DNA of 64,000 bases from Cepaea nemoralis (lineage: Eukaryota > Mollusca > Gastropoda > Stylommatophora > Helicidae): assembly GCA_014155875.1 (NCBI GenBank), contig JACEFZ010004145.1, positions 76,001 through 140,000 of the forward strand, written 5' to 3'. The notes under the pieces are model-generated. The model was not told where the DNA came from, ran no database searches, and worked only from the letters and a program-made list of their open reading frames with translations. Shown here one piece after another: positions 1-11,456 of this stretch. Position 1 is the first letter of the stretch. Every line of letters starts with the position of its first letter. The translations under genes and the position numbers were made by a program.

Positions 1-57
1 TTTCTCTCTCTCTTTCTCTCTCACTCACTAGCGCTCTCACTCACATTACAGTAATGT

Positions 58-364
58 TATGAGGAGGGAGAGGGAGGAGGGGGAGGAGGTAGAGGGAGGA
101 GGAAGAGGAGGAGGGTGGAGGGAGGAGGTAAAGGGAGGAGGAGGGAGGAGGTAGAGGGAGGAGGAGGGAGGAGGCGGAGGGAGTAGGAGGGAGGAGGAGG
201 AGGGGAGAGGAAGAGGGAGAAGGAAGAGGGAGAAGGAGGAGGGAGGAGGGAGAGGGAGGAGGGGGAGGAGGTAGAGGGAGGAGGAAAAGGAGGAGGGTGG
301 AGGGAGGAGGTAGAGGGAGGAGGAGGGGAGGAGGTAGAGGCAGGAGGAGAAGAGAGGAGGAGGG
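58..364. repeat. (GGA)n purine-rich minisatellite, copy 1
   Basis: The + strand is almost purely purine here, built from GGAGGAGGGA-type units. It is the shorter counterpart of the array at 36330-38640 and sits in the same place upstream of the same unique sequence (365-867). Long open frames on the minus strand (Leu/Pro/Ser-rich) are a by-product of the repeat, not genes. Confidence 0.9.
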
Positions 365-867
365 AGTTCGCCATTCCGAATTCATACTCGTCTAGGTTCT
401 GTGATTTCGGTCCTTCCCTTGATTGTTCTTCCCTTCTACACGACTGTAGATAACTTCCTTGCACATAAAAAGATGAATTGTTATTGATATTGCCGTGGCA
501 TGGAGTCATATATATCAGCAGCAGAGTTGAACGCCTACGCCAGCCGGCACGGCACTTGATGATGATGATGATTGCCGTGTGACGATTCTGTGTAGTCACG
601 TCATTTGCTTCCCTTTCCCTAGCGTTTTGGTTCGGGAATTCTTTCATCATCATCTTCATATATTTACGTACGTATTTTCAGAGTGGGAGGAAGGAGGAGG
701 AGGAAGAAGAAAAAAAACATACGACAGTTGGCAGCGCTGGAATGAAAGAAAGGCGTGTAGAAAATTTCATCTCAATCGGATGGGCCGTTCGCGAACGTAT
801 AAAGGACATACATACATACATACAGACAGACAGACAGTCAGACGGAGATCCTAATTTATATGTAAGA
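365..867 (+). mobile_element. 3' part of composite dispersed repeat, copy 1
   Basis: This stretch is nearly identical to 38641-39141. It begins at a GAGTTCGCCATTCCGAATTC motif and includes a LINE 3' scrap (CGGCACGGCACTTGATGATG, about 545-570). It continues with 'aaatttcatctcaatcgga' and ends in short (ACAT)n(ACAG)n and a TTTATATGTAAGAT-like end. Sequences of the form 'AAATTTCAT...GGACATACATACAGACAG' commonly close non-autonomous invertebrate repeats (general knowledge). The 5' CTGACCCGGC part seen in copy 2 lies outside this window. Confidence 0.75.
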
Positions 868-2345
868 TTGATCGACAACCCAGGTGATAGGTGGATAGAT
901 AAATAGACAATACAGGTGATAGATGGATAGACAACCCAGCTGCTGGACTGAGAGATGGATATTCAACCCAGCTGATAGATGGATAAACAACCTAGTTGCT
1001 GGACTGATAGATGGATATTCAACCCAGCTAATAGATGGATAGACAATCCAAATGAAAAATAGATGGTAAAATAGATCGACAACCCAGTTTATAGATGGAC
1101 AGACAACCCAGGTGATAGATAGATAGACTGATATACAAGCCAAGTGATAGATGAATAGACATCCCAGCTGGTAGATGGATATATGGATAGACAACTCAGG
1201 TGATAGACGGATAGACGGATAAATAACCCAGCTGATAGACTTATAGGTGGATACTTAGATAGACAACACCACTGATATATGATACATGGAGAGACAATCC
1301 AGCTGATAGATGGATAGATAAATATACAACCCGTCTGATAGGTGGATATATGGATAGACAATCCAGCTGATATATGGATATTTGGACAGACAATCCAGCT
1401 GATAGGTGGATATATGGATAGATAATGCAGCTGATAAGTAAATATATGGATGGACAATCATGTTGATGGGTGGCTATATGGATAGACAATCCAACGGATA
1501 CGTGAATATATGGATAGACAACCCAGTTAATAAATGTATAGATGGATCAATAACGCAGCTTTAGATGGATAGACAATCCAGTTGATAGATGGATAGATGA
1601 ATAGTCAACCCGTCTGATAGATGGATATATGGCTTGACAACCAATCTGAAAGATGGATAGATGCATAGACAACCCATCTGATAAATGCATGGATGCACAG
1701 ACAACACATCGGATAGATGTATAGATGCATAAACAACCCATCCAATGGATGAATCAATTCATAATCACCTATCTGATAGATGGATAGATGCATTGACTAC
1801 CCAGTTGATGGATTTATTGATGAATCGACATCCCAGCTGATAGATGGTTTGACAACCCAATTGATAGATGGATGAATTTACAGACAACCCAGCTGGTAAA
1901 TGGATAGATGCATAGTCTACCAGGTTGATATATTTATTGATGAATAGACAACCCATCTGATAGATGAATTGGTGCATAAACAACCCACCTGATAGATGAA
2001 TAGATGGATCGACAACCCAGATCATAGATGGATAGATAGACAGACTGCACAAAAATTAGAAGAATAGATGGAGAGACGTATAGATGCAGATATGGATCGA
2101 CAGCCCAGATGATAGATGGATAGATAGACATATAACCCAAATAATAGAAGATTAGATGGATAGACAACACAGCTGATATGTGGGTAGATGGATAGATTAA
2201 TAGACAATCCAGCTAATAGATGGATAGATGGGTAGACAACACAGCTGATAGATGGGTGGATAGTTTGGCAACCTGGTTGATAGATTAATAAGATGGGTAG
2301 ATGGATAGATGCATAGATGGATAGATAGATGGATAGATAGATATA
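868..2345. repeat. GATAGATGGATAGACAACCCAGCT minisatellite
   Basis: This is a long imperfect tandem array whose unit is about 30 bp and contains GATAGATGGATAGACAACCCAG-type sequence. Copies differ by point changes (CAGCTG, CATCTG, CAGTTG) and by small indels. The many overlapping minus-strand frames rich in 'YQLGCLSIY' are translations of the repeat. Confidence 0.9.
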
Positions 2346-2510
2346 CCTATAGAAATCAATTAAGGAATGAATGAATTAATAAAGGTATAAAGGAATGAAT
2401 GTATCGATGCATGAATAAATAAAGCAATGGAGGGATGAATGGATCAATGAAGAAATATATGACTTAATAAAGGTATAAAGGAATGTATGAAACAATGAAG
2501 AAGTAAATGA
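2346..2510. repeat. Degenerate (AATG)n / AATAAAGGTATAAAGGAATG repeat
   Basis: AATG-rich simple sequence with a duplicated segment (taataaaggtataaaggaatg at about 2378 and 2466). It continues from the preceding array. From 2510 to about 2870 I see only AT-rich sequence without recognisable content. Confidence 0.6.
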
Positions 2511-2869
2511 AACCAAGACGGTTTAAACTTGAGGCAGATTTAACAGTTTAATTTAATCAATCAGATTTCAGCAGCATTGTGCGGTAACACAAAGAGAAAC
2601 ACTAATCTAGTTGAAACCTTGTAGAACATAAACACATCAACAGCCTACTTACTACACCTCACACATGTCACTAACCTCTGGGCGTGGTTTATGGTATAGA
2701 TTGTGTAATCACTGCTGTGACTTTACCAATAATATCTACCCTATTTGTTGTATTGTAAATGTTATTGACAAGAAAGCATAGAGGGACATCGGTGTCACTG
2801 TTGTATTGCTATAGAGTGCATGTTGACCATGTTAAGACGTATGTTGTTGTTTCTGTATTTGGGATGGCT

Positions 2870-3955
2870 TAAGAATGCACAAGAGAGAATACATATTGTT
2901 TTGCACTACTGTGTTAGAGATAATACAGAATGTTTTACATTCCTGTTTTACACATAATACATACATTTTTTGCATTCGTGTCTTCATTCATTCATTCCTT
3001 GGCACCTTGCCGTCTTGACTAACAATATTTTGTTCTATTGTGCTTCAAAAAGGCATAATAACTACAACCCATGGCGGTGGCGAATGTGACTGATAAGGCC
3101 AATTCGCGCTGTCAATGTTTATCCACAGTGTATGCATGTGAACACATGGTCATTTCCACCATCATGCACCATCTTACGTCTCATATGCTCGGTGTGTGAC
3201 TTAACGGCAATAATGTTCACCTTTGTCATTATTCCATTTCTGATTATTTCCCTACATGCAACACGTTCAGCGGCGACTTGCTCCTAGTGTGCATTATCAA
3301 TGCCTGTATCAATCATTTCCCGCTTACACACATCTTTGTATCGTAGTAGAGGCCGACCCTGAGATCTCTGACCCATTCGTGTTTTAGATATAATACAATC
3401 TGCATTACATTCCTGTGTTAGAGATAAAATATAGTGGTTTAGATTCGTGTGTTAGAGATAATATCGACTGGTTTAGGTTCACGTGTTAAAGATAATGTAG
3501 ATTGTTTTAGATTCACATGTTAGAGATAATATAGAATGTTTGACATGCTTGTGATAGAAGCAATATAGAGTGCTTGCCATTAGGCGTTATATATAGTATA
3601 GAATGTTTGATATATAGGTGTTAGAGATATAAAATATTATTTGATAATCTTGTGCTATAGATGATATTAGGATGTTGGCATTCTTGTGTTAGTTATAATA
3701 TAAATGTATACAGTGTATGACATTCTTGTGTAAGAGACAATATAGATTGTCGAACATTCATGGGTTAGAGATACTATAGATTGTTGGAAATTTTTGTGTT
3801 AGAGATAATATAGATGGTTGGATATTCTTGTGTTAGAGACAATATAGCGTGTTTGAAATTAGGTGTTAGAGATGGTATAGACTGTTTAATATTCTTGTGC
3901 TAGAGATAATAAACATTATTCGCCATTCGTGTGTTAGAGATAATTTGATTTTGTC
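2870..3955. repeat. ~41-bp AT-rich minisatellite (TGTTAGAGATAATATAGA type), interrupted
   Basis: Units of about 40-42 bp contain 'gtgttagagataatatagat' followed by 'gttgacattctt'. They occur at 2890-2985 and again at 3385-3955. A similar scrap reappears at about 6055-6110 ('tgtgtattcatgtgtgattcattagagac'). LINE fragments at 2990-3380 and about 3950-6055 split the array. Confidence 0.75.
2990..3380 (-). pseudogene. LINE 3' end fragment with C-terminal zinc-finger-like motif
   Basis: The minus strand matches, with changes, the + strand of 23785-24015 (shared 'AAGTCGCCGCTGAACGTGTT' and 'AAGATGGTGCATGATgGTGG'). The translation ends with a C-x2-C ... H-x3-H motif (FTCIHCG...ISHIRHRH), which is a common C-terminal end of LINE ORF2 proteins of this group. 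A stop interrupts the motif and the fragment is 5'-truncated. It ends in an AATG-rich tail and lies inside the ~41-bp minisatellite. Confidence 0.6.
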
Positions 3956-6055
3956 ATTGATCCGAAGTCAACGTCAAAAACAGATGCCTTCAAGAGCAAG
4001 AGCATTCAGAGAGTAGTGCAGCAGAAACTTCGGCACATGCGGGACTCCTGGCTGAGCAGCAAAGCTGATGAAATTCAGGGCTTTGCTGACAGACATGATA
4101 TGAAAAACTTCTACGACTCACGACAGCGGTCTATGGTCCTACATCATCAGGCACAGATCCCCTCCTCAGTGCAGATGGGGGAACATTGGTCACCGATAAG
4201 AAAGACATCCTTCAGCGCTGGGCAGAACATTTCAGCAACATCTTAAATGCAACTTCCTTCTTCGATGATGAAACCATCAAGTGCCTTCCTCAAGTTCCAA
4301 TCAATAATACATTTGATGACCTGCCAACCCTAGTGGAAGTTAACAAATCCGTCCAGCAACTCTCCAGCGACAAGGCACCTGATCGAGACTCCATCCCAGC
4401 AGAGATATACAAGGCAGGTGGGCCGGTCATAACAGAGCCGCTTCACCAAGTCTTTACAAACATATTGGTGAACGAGACCATGCCACAAGATTTCAAGGAC
4501 ACGTCAATAGTCCACCTTTACAAACGTAAAGGAAACCGCCAATCCTGTGACAACCACCGAGGCATCTCCTTGCTTTCAATTGCAGGGAAGATACTCGCCA
4601 GAATTCTTCTCATTCGCATCACGGCCCATCACGATCAAGGTCTTCTTCCTGAGAGTCAATGTGGCTTCAGAAAAGAACGTGGAACTGTTGACATGATTTT
4701 CGCTGCAAGGCAGCTGCAAGAGAAATGTCAGGAACAGAACTGCGATATGTTCTCCACTTTCATTGACCTTACCAAGGCTTTTGATACAGTCAGCAGAGAA
4801 GGACTGTGGAAGATTATGGCAAAATATGACTGTCCACGAAAGTTTGTCCAAATAGTGCGGCTATTTCATGACGGCATGCAGGCAAGAGTACAGGAAAATG
4901 GTGAACTGTCTGAGCCTTTTCTTGTCACCAATGGAGTGAAACAAGGATGTGTCCTGGCACCAACACTGTTCAGCCTCATGTTTTTAGCTATATTGACGAA
5001 TGCCTTCAAGAACGACGACATTGGAATAGACGTCAACTACCTCATGGATGGAAAGTTATTAAATCTCAGAAGGCTGAAAGCTAGCACCAAAATTGACAGC
5101 GACACCGTCAGAGAGCTCCTGTTTGCTGATGATTGCGCTCTATACGCCAACTCAGAGGCGGACATGCAACATAATGTTTCATTGTTCTCACATGCCTGTG
5201 CCAACTTTGGGCTCAATATCAATGTGGAGAAGACTGTAGTTATGTACCAGCCAGCTCCAGGGAATAATCACACTGTGCCGAATATCAAAGTGAATGATCA
5301 TAGACTAAGTGTTGTGGACAAATTCACCTATCTTGGTAGCACTGTGTCACAAGCTGCCACAATTGATGATGAAGTGAATGCAAGAATCTCCAAGGCCAGC
5401 GCGGCCTTTGGCAGACTGTACAAGAATGTATGGGACAGAAATGGAATAAGCCTGCAAACAAAGCTGAAAGTCTACAAAGCAGTTGTATTATCCACACTGC
5501 TATATACTTGTGAAACCTGGACTGTTTATGAGCGACACGCTAGGAAATTAAACCACTTCCACACAGTCTGCCTTAGGAAGTTGTTGAAGATTAAATGGCA
5601 AGGCAAGATCCCAGACACTGAAGTCCTAGAAAGAGCGTCCATGCCCAGTATCCACATTCTACTAATTAAGAATCAGATTCGCTGGGCTGGTCACTTGACT
5701 CGCATGCAAGATCACAGGCTCCCTAAACGAATTTTGTACGGCGAGTTGCGTTGTAGTAAACGCTCCCAAGGCGGCCAGAGGAAACGATTTAAAAACACTC
5801 TGAAAATCTATCAACAGTTCTCTCATGAGACACGTAAGTGTCAACCAGAGGGTAAGCACTCTGGTCACGGTGTAAGCACCACAACGTTATAGACACCAAG
5901 AACTTGGAATAGAACTCAAGAGTAGGCTTACTACTCTAAGCATGTGGAATGATGTAGCACGCAAAAGCCGAAGTGCGCATGAAGACCCTCCGCGTGCTGT
6001 GTAATCAGGACGCGGAGGATGGTCAGACAGGGGACGGACTTCGTAGGGACTAGAG
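3950..6055 (+). mobile_element. 5'-truncated LINE (HDGMQARV-type RT family)
   Basis: A dead LINE copy inserted in the ~41-bp minisatellite, whose units flank both sides. The RT-bearing part is 4016-5805. The sequence from 5806 to 6055 is not recognisable as coding, although a short frame continues to 5892. It belongs to the same family as the element whose endonuclease is at 19240-20240, judged by family resemblance. The endonuclease domain is absent, consistent with 5' truncation during target-primed reverse transcription. Confidence 0.8.
4016..5892 (+). pseudogene. LINE ORF2 reverse transcriptase, 5'-truncated
   Basis: RNA-templated DNA polymerase of a non-LTR retrotransposon. An N-terminal stretch at 4016-4180 (RHMRDSWLSSKADEIQGFAD) is in a different frame from the main frame that starts at 4186. 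In that frame the RT motifs run in order: LSSDKAPDRDSIPAEIY (finger), NHRGISLLSIAGKI, GFRKERGTVDMIF, the catalytic FIDLTKAFDTV, VTNGVKQGCVLAPTLFSLM, and FADDCALYA (the F-A-D-D form of the catalytic box, about residue 314). The thumb and C-terminal region includes YLGSTVS and IRWAGHLTRM. After GGQRKRF the sequence departs from family expectation and ends in an unrelated-looking tail. The RT core is unusually well preserved, so this copy may be fairly young, but it cannot be autonomous. Confidence 0.85.
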
Positions 6056-6109
6056 ATAGGAAGTTCTGTGTATTCATGTGTGATTCATTAGAGACAGTTT
6101 TGTGCATTT

Positions 6110-7292
6110 ATGTATTGTAAGAGCCAGTGGCAATAAAATGTGTAATCAATTCCTCTCGTACGACTGACAAGTCTTTTTGTGTGGTGCGAGAGAAGTTTAT
6201 CCCTGAATGCCTGTAGCATCGCTTGATGACAGTGGTGATGCTGATGATGAATTTGACGACATTATGTTGATCGTGACTCGTTGACGTAACTGCGGTCTCT
6301 GACATTATTAGTTGCTAACTGTAGTCGTCGTAATGTTTATCAGTTACCACCATTTGTCTTATTGATATCCATCTCAAATTTAATACAATATCTTCTAGTA
6401 GATTGATATAGTACAACTATTTTCCTTGATTTATATGTAGCTTTACTTATTTATTTAACACACGTATTCATACTAATCTATTGTTAGGGTTTTCGATAAC
6501 TGTTTAATTTTCCCATTTTATCTATCAACTTATCTAGGGTCTTATGGATTCGTTCAATGGACCGAATCTCAAAATTATCTATCAAATTGTGTAGGGTTTT
6601 AGAGTTGGTTTAAAAGATGAACCCCCGAATCATGTCCTGAACCTGCCGGCACTGTTCACACCTTCTTGGCAACCTAAACAATCCACACAGGTACAGACAT
6701 AAGCCATTTCGCTAAAACATAAATAAACAAACTTCAGTATCAACGATACGCTCACTGTTCATGTACAATGGTAAAAATGTTACTTGCACAAATCCCTTAT
6801 CATCAGTTTAAACATAAACATTCCAAATCAATACCATCAAATCTACAACGTCTCAAAACCGTTTAGCTCACACACGTCTTGCTACATTCAAATCCTACTT
6901 GCTAACTTAAACAGGATTATTTCGTAGTCTCTTTTCACATCTCTAGTATTTTATTAATTCGTCCACAAGCTATCGTTCACACTAACACAGTTAGTCCTAT
7001 TATTCGTCATTATCTACACACAGTCTCTACCGCGTCTAGTGTCTCGATCCGTCTATGTCACCGTTCCAAGTCTGACTCCCTTGTCACCCACAACTCGCTT
7101 CCCTTTTCCTCTCCAGTCATGAGTGGGGAACACACTTCCCGAACAGAGTTCACACCAACTCTTTGTTCACTATCGTGAATTGTCCTTAATCTTAATATTC
7201 GCCTCACGTCTGTCTTGTTCAGTCTTGTCTGAACTGTCGTCACTATAATGTATTGCTGTGTAACGATAGCAGTGCCCAACTTAAGTATAAAC
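6110..7292. other. AT-rich stretch, no recognisable feature
   Basis: No coding sequence, splice-bounded exon or repeat could be assigned between the minisatellite scrap and the insertion site of the LINE at 7306. Confidence 0.4.
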
Positions 7293-7305
7293 ACAGACCA
7301 CAAAG
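7293..7305. repeat. Left target-site duplication of RNase H LINE
   Basis: The 13-bp sequence ACAGACCACAAAG occurs here and again at 11171-11183, directly after the (TAAC)n tail. This is the perfect duplication expected from target-primed reverse transcription. Confidence 0.9.
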
Positions 7306-7488
7306 TTTCCGGTTTCAAGATGGCGACGGACGGTCGTGTTGTTTTGTGTTCGTTAACTTTTTCGCGTAGGGGATGGATTTATTCATCTCTTGCGTGTAAT
7401 TGGTGTGCCAGGATGTAAAACCAGGAGTTTCTACTCAAGATCTGCGCGGGTGCTACGGAGTTCGTGCATCGAGCGAAGCGATCCTTGA

Positions 7489-7862
7489 GTGAATTTTCAG
7501 CAGCGTGTGTGGTTCAACAGCAGTCTGTGTTTACGTTTTTTCAACATAGCGGAAGAACGTGATTTTTCCGAGCGGTCAGCAGTCAACATAACGACGCGGC
7601 GTGGTAGCCGCGCAGGGACAAAGAAGCAAGGTAAGCGCGGTGGTTTGAGGCGTTTTAGACTCAAGTGTCACCGTCTAGGACTCAGGAACATCCGTATTCT
7701 ATATTGGAACTGTGCCAGTGTAAAACAACGGGGCTCTATTTTAGAAACCCTAGTTTACAGGAACGACATTGTAGCACTCCAGGAGACGAGACTGGGCGAT
7801 CAGCTACTCCGAATTGCCGGCTTCAAATGTTTCTACAACAGACGACATCTGGGAACGGACGA
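7489..7862 (+). pseudogene. N-terminal part of LINE ORF2: start of AP endonuclease
   Basis: This frame carries a basic N-terminus and then RILYWNCASVKQRG and ALQETRLGD, which are the N and E metal-binding motifs of the AP-endonuclease fold. It loses phase near 7850-7862, where the expected continuation (ILVRDSMVAS) lies in the frame used from 7814 onward. A small indel therefore separates this segment from the rest of ORF2. If it is real and not an assembly error, the copy is inactive for target cleavage. Confidence 0.75.
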
Positions 7863-10800
7863 TTCTCGTTCGCGACAGCATGGTGGCGTCAGAGCTAGAC
7901 ATGTCCAGTTGGGACAGTGACGATATACAAATACAGGCGTTGAGAGTTCATTCCAGTATACCATTCGTGTTGGTTAATGTTTATGCCCGCAATGCGAGTA
8001 TGGACGCCCAGAAGTGGCAGTGCTTAAGTGGCATATTAGGCCACGAGAGAAATGTTATTTTCTGTGGTGACTTCAACGCTAAAGGCAGAGCATGGGGAAA
8101 CACTTCCTCCAATACACAAGGGGAGGAGCTCGAGACTGCACTGGAAACCATCGACCTGGTTTGTATTAACAGTGGCTGTGTCACCAGGACAGCAAGCCGT
8201 CCAGGCGATGAGGACAGTGCTATTGATCTGGCGCTAGTTTCACCTTCACTCACTACAGTGTGTAGATGGGGTGTCCTAGGACACCATGGCAGCGACCACC
8301 ACCCGTGCAGCATATTGGTGGAGAAAGGCAGAACCAGGCAGCACAAGCTAAAGGTAAAGACGTTCCAGTATGACAGTACAGGGCAAGATGTGGTGAGTAA
8401 AATAAGACGTGACAAGCGCAGAACGTTTCAGGGCAGGAAAAAAAGCTGGGAGCAGCCACCGTGGTGGAGTTTCGAGGTGGAGAAGGCTTGGGTGGATAAG
8501 CGTAGTGCTGTAAGGAGATGGCAAAATGCCAAGAAGAACAGAGCTGGTCATCCTAGTCCCTGCTTGCACTTAGAAAGAGAGATGCACACAAAAGTAAGCT
8601 ATTTAAAAAAACTGGTCAAGGTGGTTAAAAGCGAAAAATGGGCAGAGGTGTGTCAAAGAGTAAGCACAGACAAGTCACTGAAATTGTTCTGGCGACTACA
8701 TAAAAGCATGAGTGGTGTAGTCAAGAATAAGAGCATTTCAGACTTCCAAGGTGCTGACCTCACCTGGAAGAGGACTGACGAGGACAAGGGCAAAGCCCTC
8801 TTTGAACGCTACCTTGAGCAGGGCAACCAGACAGACATGGGAGGCCGAAATATGGCCAAGGAGGTCACCTTAGACAGATGCAAGGCCCAGAACACTTCGG
8901 AGGAAGACACAGTGACAGTGAAAGAAATCAAGGCTGTGCTTCGACGATCAAAAAACAGTGCTCCAGGTCCTGATGGCATAAGATACGACGACATAAATAG
9001 GTGTACCGACAATGAGCTAGAGAAACTAGCAGACATGTACAACAACAGTATAGGAAGTGCTAGCATCAAGGAGGAATGGTTACACAGCTATCTGATTCCC
9101 TTGCCGAAGCCTGACAAAGACCACAAAAAAATTCAGGGATATCGAATTATAACCATGCAGAATACAATAGGCAAGCTGCTGGAGAAGGTAATTGCCAGGA
9201 AAATATCAAGCCAACTAGAGAGGCAAGGTGTTTTCCCACCTACCCTGGGTGGGTACCGTCCAAAAAGAGAAACCTGGACCAATGCAGCAGTCTTTGCCCA
9301 TGATGTCTATGAAGGTTTCCACTCAGGCACTGAAACCGTTGCTGCAGCGATTGATCTTGAGGACGCATACAACAGAGTACCACTGGATTTTTTAATGTTT
9401 CAGCTTCTTGAACTAAACGTAAGTCCATTCCTCCTTAGCTGGATCGCTGCAGCCCTCTACCAACGGAAAGTAGTTTTTAGATGTGGCAGTTGGACTTCGG
9501 AACCAACAACAATATATCCTGGCCTACCACAGGGATCACCATTATCTCCGGTACTGTTCAACGCCTACACAGTGAGAATCACCAGTGAGCAGATCACTGG
9601 ACCTGGCAGGACATTGTCGTATGCCGATGATGTTTTAGTGTATCGTCAGGGTAAGGATAGAGAGGAGGTTGCTGTGGAACTACAAACCGAACTCAATCGC
9701 ATAAGTACTTGGTGTGATGAAGCTGGGGCAATGGTCAACCCAACAAAGGCAACAGTGACTTGGTTCTCGTTGAATAATCATATTGTCAACAATCCAACAC
9801 CAACTGTAATGCTGTGTTCAGAGACGGTGGAAAGAACGCAGGCAATGAATTACCTGGGGATACGGTTTGATCGAAGCCTTGCTTATAATGTGCACCTAGA
9901 CCAGGTGATAACAAAGGCCAAGCGGGGTTTGGCAGCGATGCGGGTGATGGCGGCAGCAAACTGTGAGCAGCGCCATCTATGTCTTCTGTACGAGGGGCTG
10001 GTCATGTCTGTTTTGGAGTATGCAATGGCAATCCTGACTCTCAGCCATAAGCAGATAGAAAGGATGGAAAGGATACAGAATGAAGCTATGCGCATTATTC
10101 TTGGATGTACAAGAGATACAGCATGCAGGGCGATGCGCTACCTTCTTGATTTTCCAACCATTGAAGAGAGAATACAAGTTTGCAGGGCACGCGCCTACCT
10201 CAGAATTAACGCAAACACACAACATCCACTGCATAGTGAAATTAGGAAGGTGAAGGGCAGCAGGTTAAAAAGAGGACGGTCGTGGATGGGTCAAGCCGAA
10301 GACATTCTTCAACAGGTGTGTTCACTTGAGGACTTAGAACCTGGCGAGGAGTGGGTGCAAGTGCCAACAGACTTCTGCACATCCTTTTCAGTTTGCATCC
10401 AACTAGATAGAAAATGCAGACAAGAAAATCCGGCTGCTGTTGAGGCTGAAGTACAAGCGTTGATTTTCGAGAATTCGCTAGACGGTGACGCGGTCATCTA
10501 CACAGATGGGTCGGTCGTCCGACATGTGAGAAGCTCATGGGCCTTTACAGCTCGGGCCGGAGGGAGAATTGTGAAGGAGGACTCTGGTGCTTTCACTGAA
10601 ACCACAAGTAGCCTGACCATGGAAGTCATGGCAGTAAGTAAAGCAATAACATGGCTCGAGACACAGACATTCACTAGGGCTTGTTTCCTTAGCGACTCAA
10701 TGAACATGATCAAGAGGATAGAGGAGGGGTCGATCCGAAGAGAATGGTTGCTGCCTCTGAAGCGGTCTCGGCTGGCAAAGATTAGTTTCATCTTCGTGCC

Positions 10801-11143
10801 AGGTCATACGGGAGTTCAAGGAAATGAGCGGGCTGACAAGCTCGCAGGTGAGGCTACTGTGGAGGGCGAACGCGCCATGGACCAGGCTGACATTCTGAAT
10901 GCTCTACGAGAAGTGAGACTTTTGCGAGAACCAAGTGATGACTGTGAATCTACAACAATGGCCAGACTGCGGGAGCAGCAAATTAAAAGATGGGTGGCCA
11001 AACAAGAACACTACGCAGGAAGCCAAAGAAGATTGATAAACCAACACAGAACTGGGGTCGTTAGCCGCTATACGCTGCGGGATTTGCTGAGGAGGGGATC
11101 CGAGCACTTATGGACTGAATGGTTCGATGTGCAACGAGGATGA
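7814..11143 (+). CDS. LINE ORF2: endonuclease, reverse transcriptase, RNase H
   Basis: The 1109-residue open frame lacks only the first part of the endonuclease. Endonuclease motifs GDFNAKG (about residue 84) and SDHHP (about 159) are intact. RT motifs follow: NSAPGPDGIRY (about 382), YRIITMQNTIGKLLEK (about 442), GGYRPKRETW, AIDLEDAYNRV (about 512), GLPQGSPLSPVLFNAY and the canonical YADD (about 602). An RNase H domain carries its acidic residues in IYTDGS (about 896), TMEVMAV (about 935) and LSDSMNMI (about 959), plus PGHTGVQGNERADKLAG (about 995). The protein nicks target DNA, copies its own RNA and removes the RNA strand. The true start is upstream in another frame because of the indel near 7855. 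Nothing suggests a host function. Confidence 0.92.
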   Translation: MPASNVSTTDDIWERTILVRDSMVASELDMSSWDSDDIQIQALRVHSSIPFVLVNVYARNASMDAQKWQCLSGILGHERNVIFCGDFNAKGRAWGNTSSNTQGEELETALETIDLVCINSGCVTRTASRPGDEDSAIDLALVSPSLTTVCRWGVLGHHGSDHHPCSILVEKGRTRQHKLKVKTFQYDSTGQDVVSKIRRDKRRTFQGRKKSWEQPPWWSFEVEKAWVDKRSAVRRWQNAKKNRAGHPSPCLHLEREMHTKVSYLKKLVKVVKSEKWAEVCQRVSTDKSLKLFWRLHKSMSGVVKNKSISDFQGADLTWKRTDEDKGKALFERYLEQGNQTDMGGRNMAKEVTLDRCKAQNTSEEDTVTVKEIKAVLRRSKNSAPGPDGIRYDDINRCTDNELEKLADMYNNSIGSASIKEEWLHSYLIPLPKPDKDHKKIQGYRIITMQNTIGKLLEKVIARKISSQLERQGVFPPTLGGYRPKRETWTNAAVFAHDVYEGFHSGTETVAAAIDLEDAYNRVPLDFLMFQLLELNVSPFLLSWIAAALYQRKVVFRCGSWTSEPTTIYPGLPQGSPLSPVLFNAYTVRITSEQITGPGRTLSYADDVLVYRQGKDREEVAVELQTELNRISTWCDEAGAMVNPTKATVTWFSLNNHIVNNPTPTVMLCSETVERTQAMNYLGIRFDRSLAYNVHLDQVITKAKRGLAAMRVMAAANCEQRHLCLLYEGLVMSVLEYAMAILTLSHKQIERMERIQNEAMRIILGCTRDTACRAMRYLLDFPTIEERIQVCRARAYLRINANTQHPLHSEIRKVKGSRLKRGRSWMGQAEDILQQVCSLEDLEPGEEWVQVPTDFCTSFSVCIQLDRKCRQENPAAVEAEVQALIFENSLDGDAVIYTDGSVVRHVRSSWAFTARAGGRIVKEDSGAFTETTSSLTMEVMAVSKAITWLETQTFTRACFLSDSMNMIKRIEEGSIRREWLLPLKRSRLAKISFIFVPGHTGVQGNERADKLAGEATVEGERAMDQADILNALREVRLLREPSDDCESTTMARLREQQIKRWVAKQEHYAGSQRRLINQHRTGVVSRYTLRDLLRRGSEHLWTEWFDVQRG

Positions 11144-11183
11144 TCTGTCGACTAACTAACTAACTAACTAACAGACCACAAAG

Positions 11184-11360
11184 CAGTTATTACCACAATA
11201 AAGAACAATCAGAAGACGAAAGCAAAGACTAGGCAAATGCATGCCATGCGAATCAGCGAACTTTAAAAGCCTCAATAACGAGGCAGTGAGGGAAAATTAT
11301 GAGAAATAACTAATTGAAATCTTTGTAAAAACTATCTATTAAAAATAACCCCCACGCCCC

Positions 11361-11391
<31 letters not shown>

Positions 11392-11456
11392 AAATAATAA
11401 AAAAATAAAAAAAAAAACAGTGAAAGAAGACTGGGAAATGTTGAACTGAAGCATTT
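11184..11456. other. Low-information stretch with C and A homopolymers
   Basis: Sequence downstream of the right TSD has no recognised gene. It contains a C-rich run of more than 20 C (about 11357-11381) followed by A-rich sequence, which may mark the poly(A) end of an unrelated insertion. Confidence 0.5.

Larger units (their letters stand above)
7306..11170 (+). mobile_element. Full-length RNase H-bearing LINE (I-superfamily-like)
   Basis: This 3.87-kb non-LTR element is bounded by perfect 13-bp TSDs and ends in CTAACTAACTAACTAACTAAC. The 5' leader (7306 to about 7660) is GC-richer than the surroundings, starts TTTCCGGTTTCAAGATGG, and has no convincing ORF1. ORF2 encodes endonuclease, reverse transcriptase and RNase H in that order. 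RNase H is typical of I/Nimb/R1-related lineages; the clade assignment is inference. It is the parent type of the 5'-truncated copy at 20350-22850. Confidence 0.9.

Noticed and set aside
856..2207. Overlapping minus-strand frames with 'YQLGCLSIYPSI' repeats
   Set aside because: Translations of the GATAGATGG minisatellite; several frames are open at once, as expected from a repeat.
11160..11172. Telomere-like TAAC repeats
   Set aside because: This is the short 3' tail of the RNase H LINE, bounded by its TSD, and not a telomeric array.
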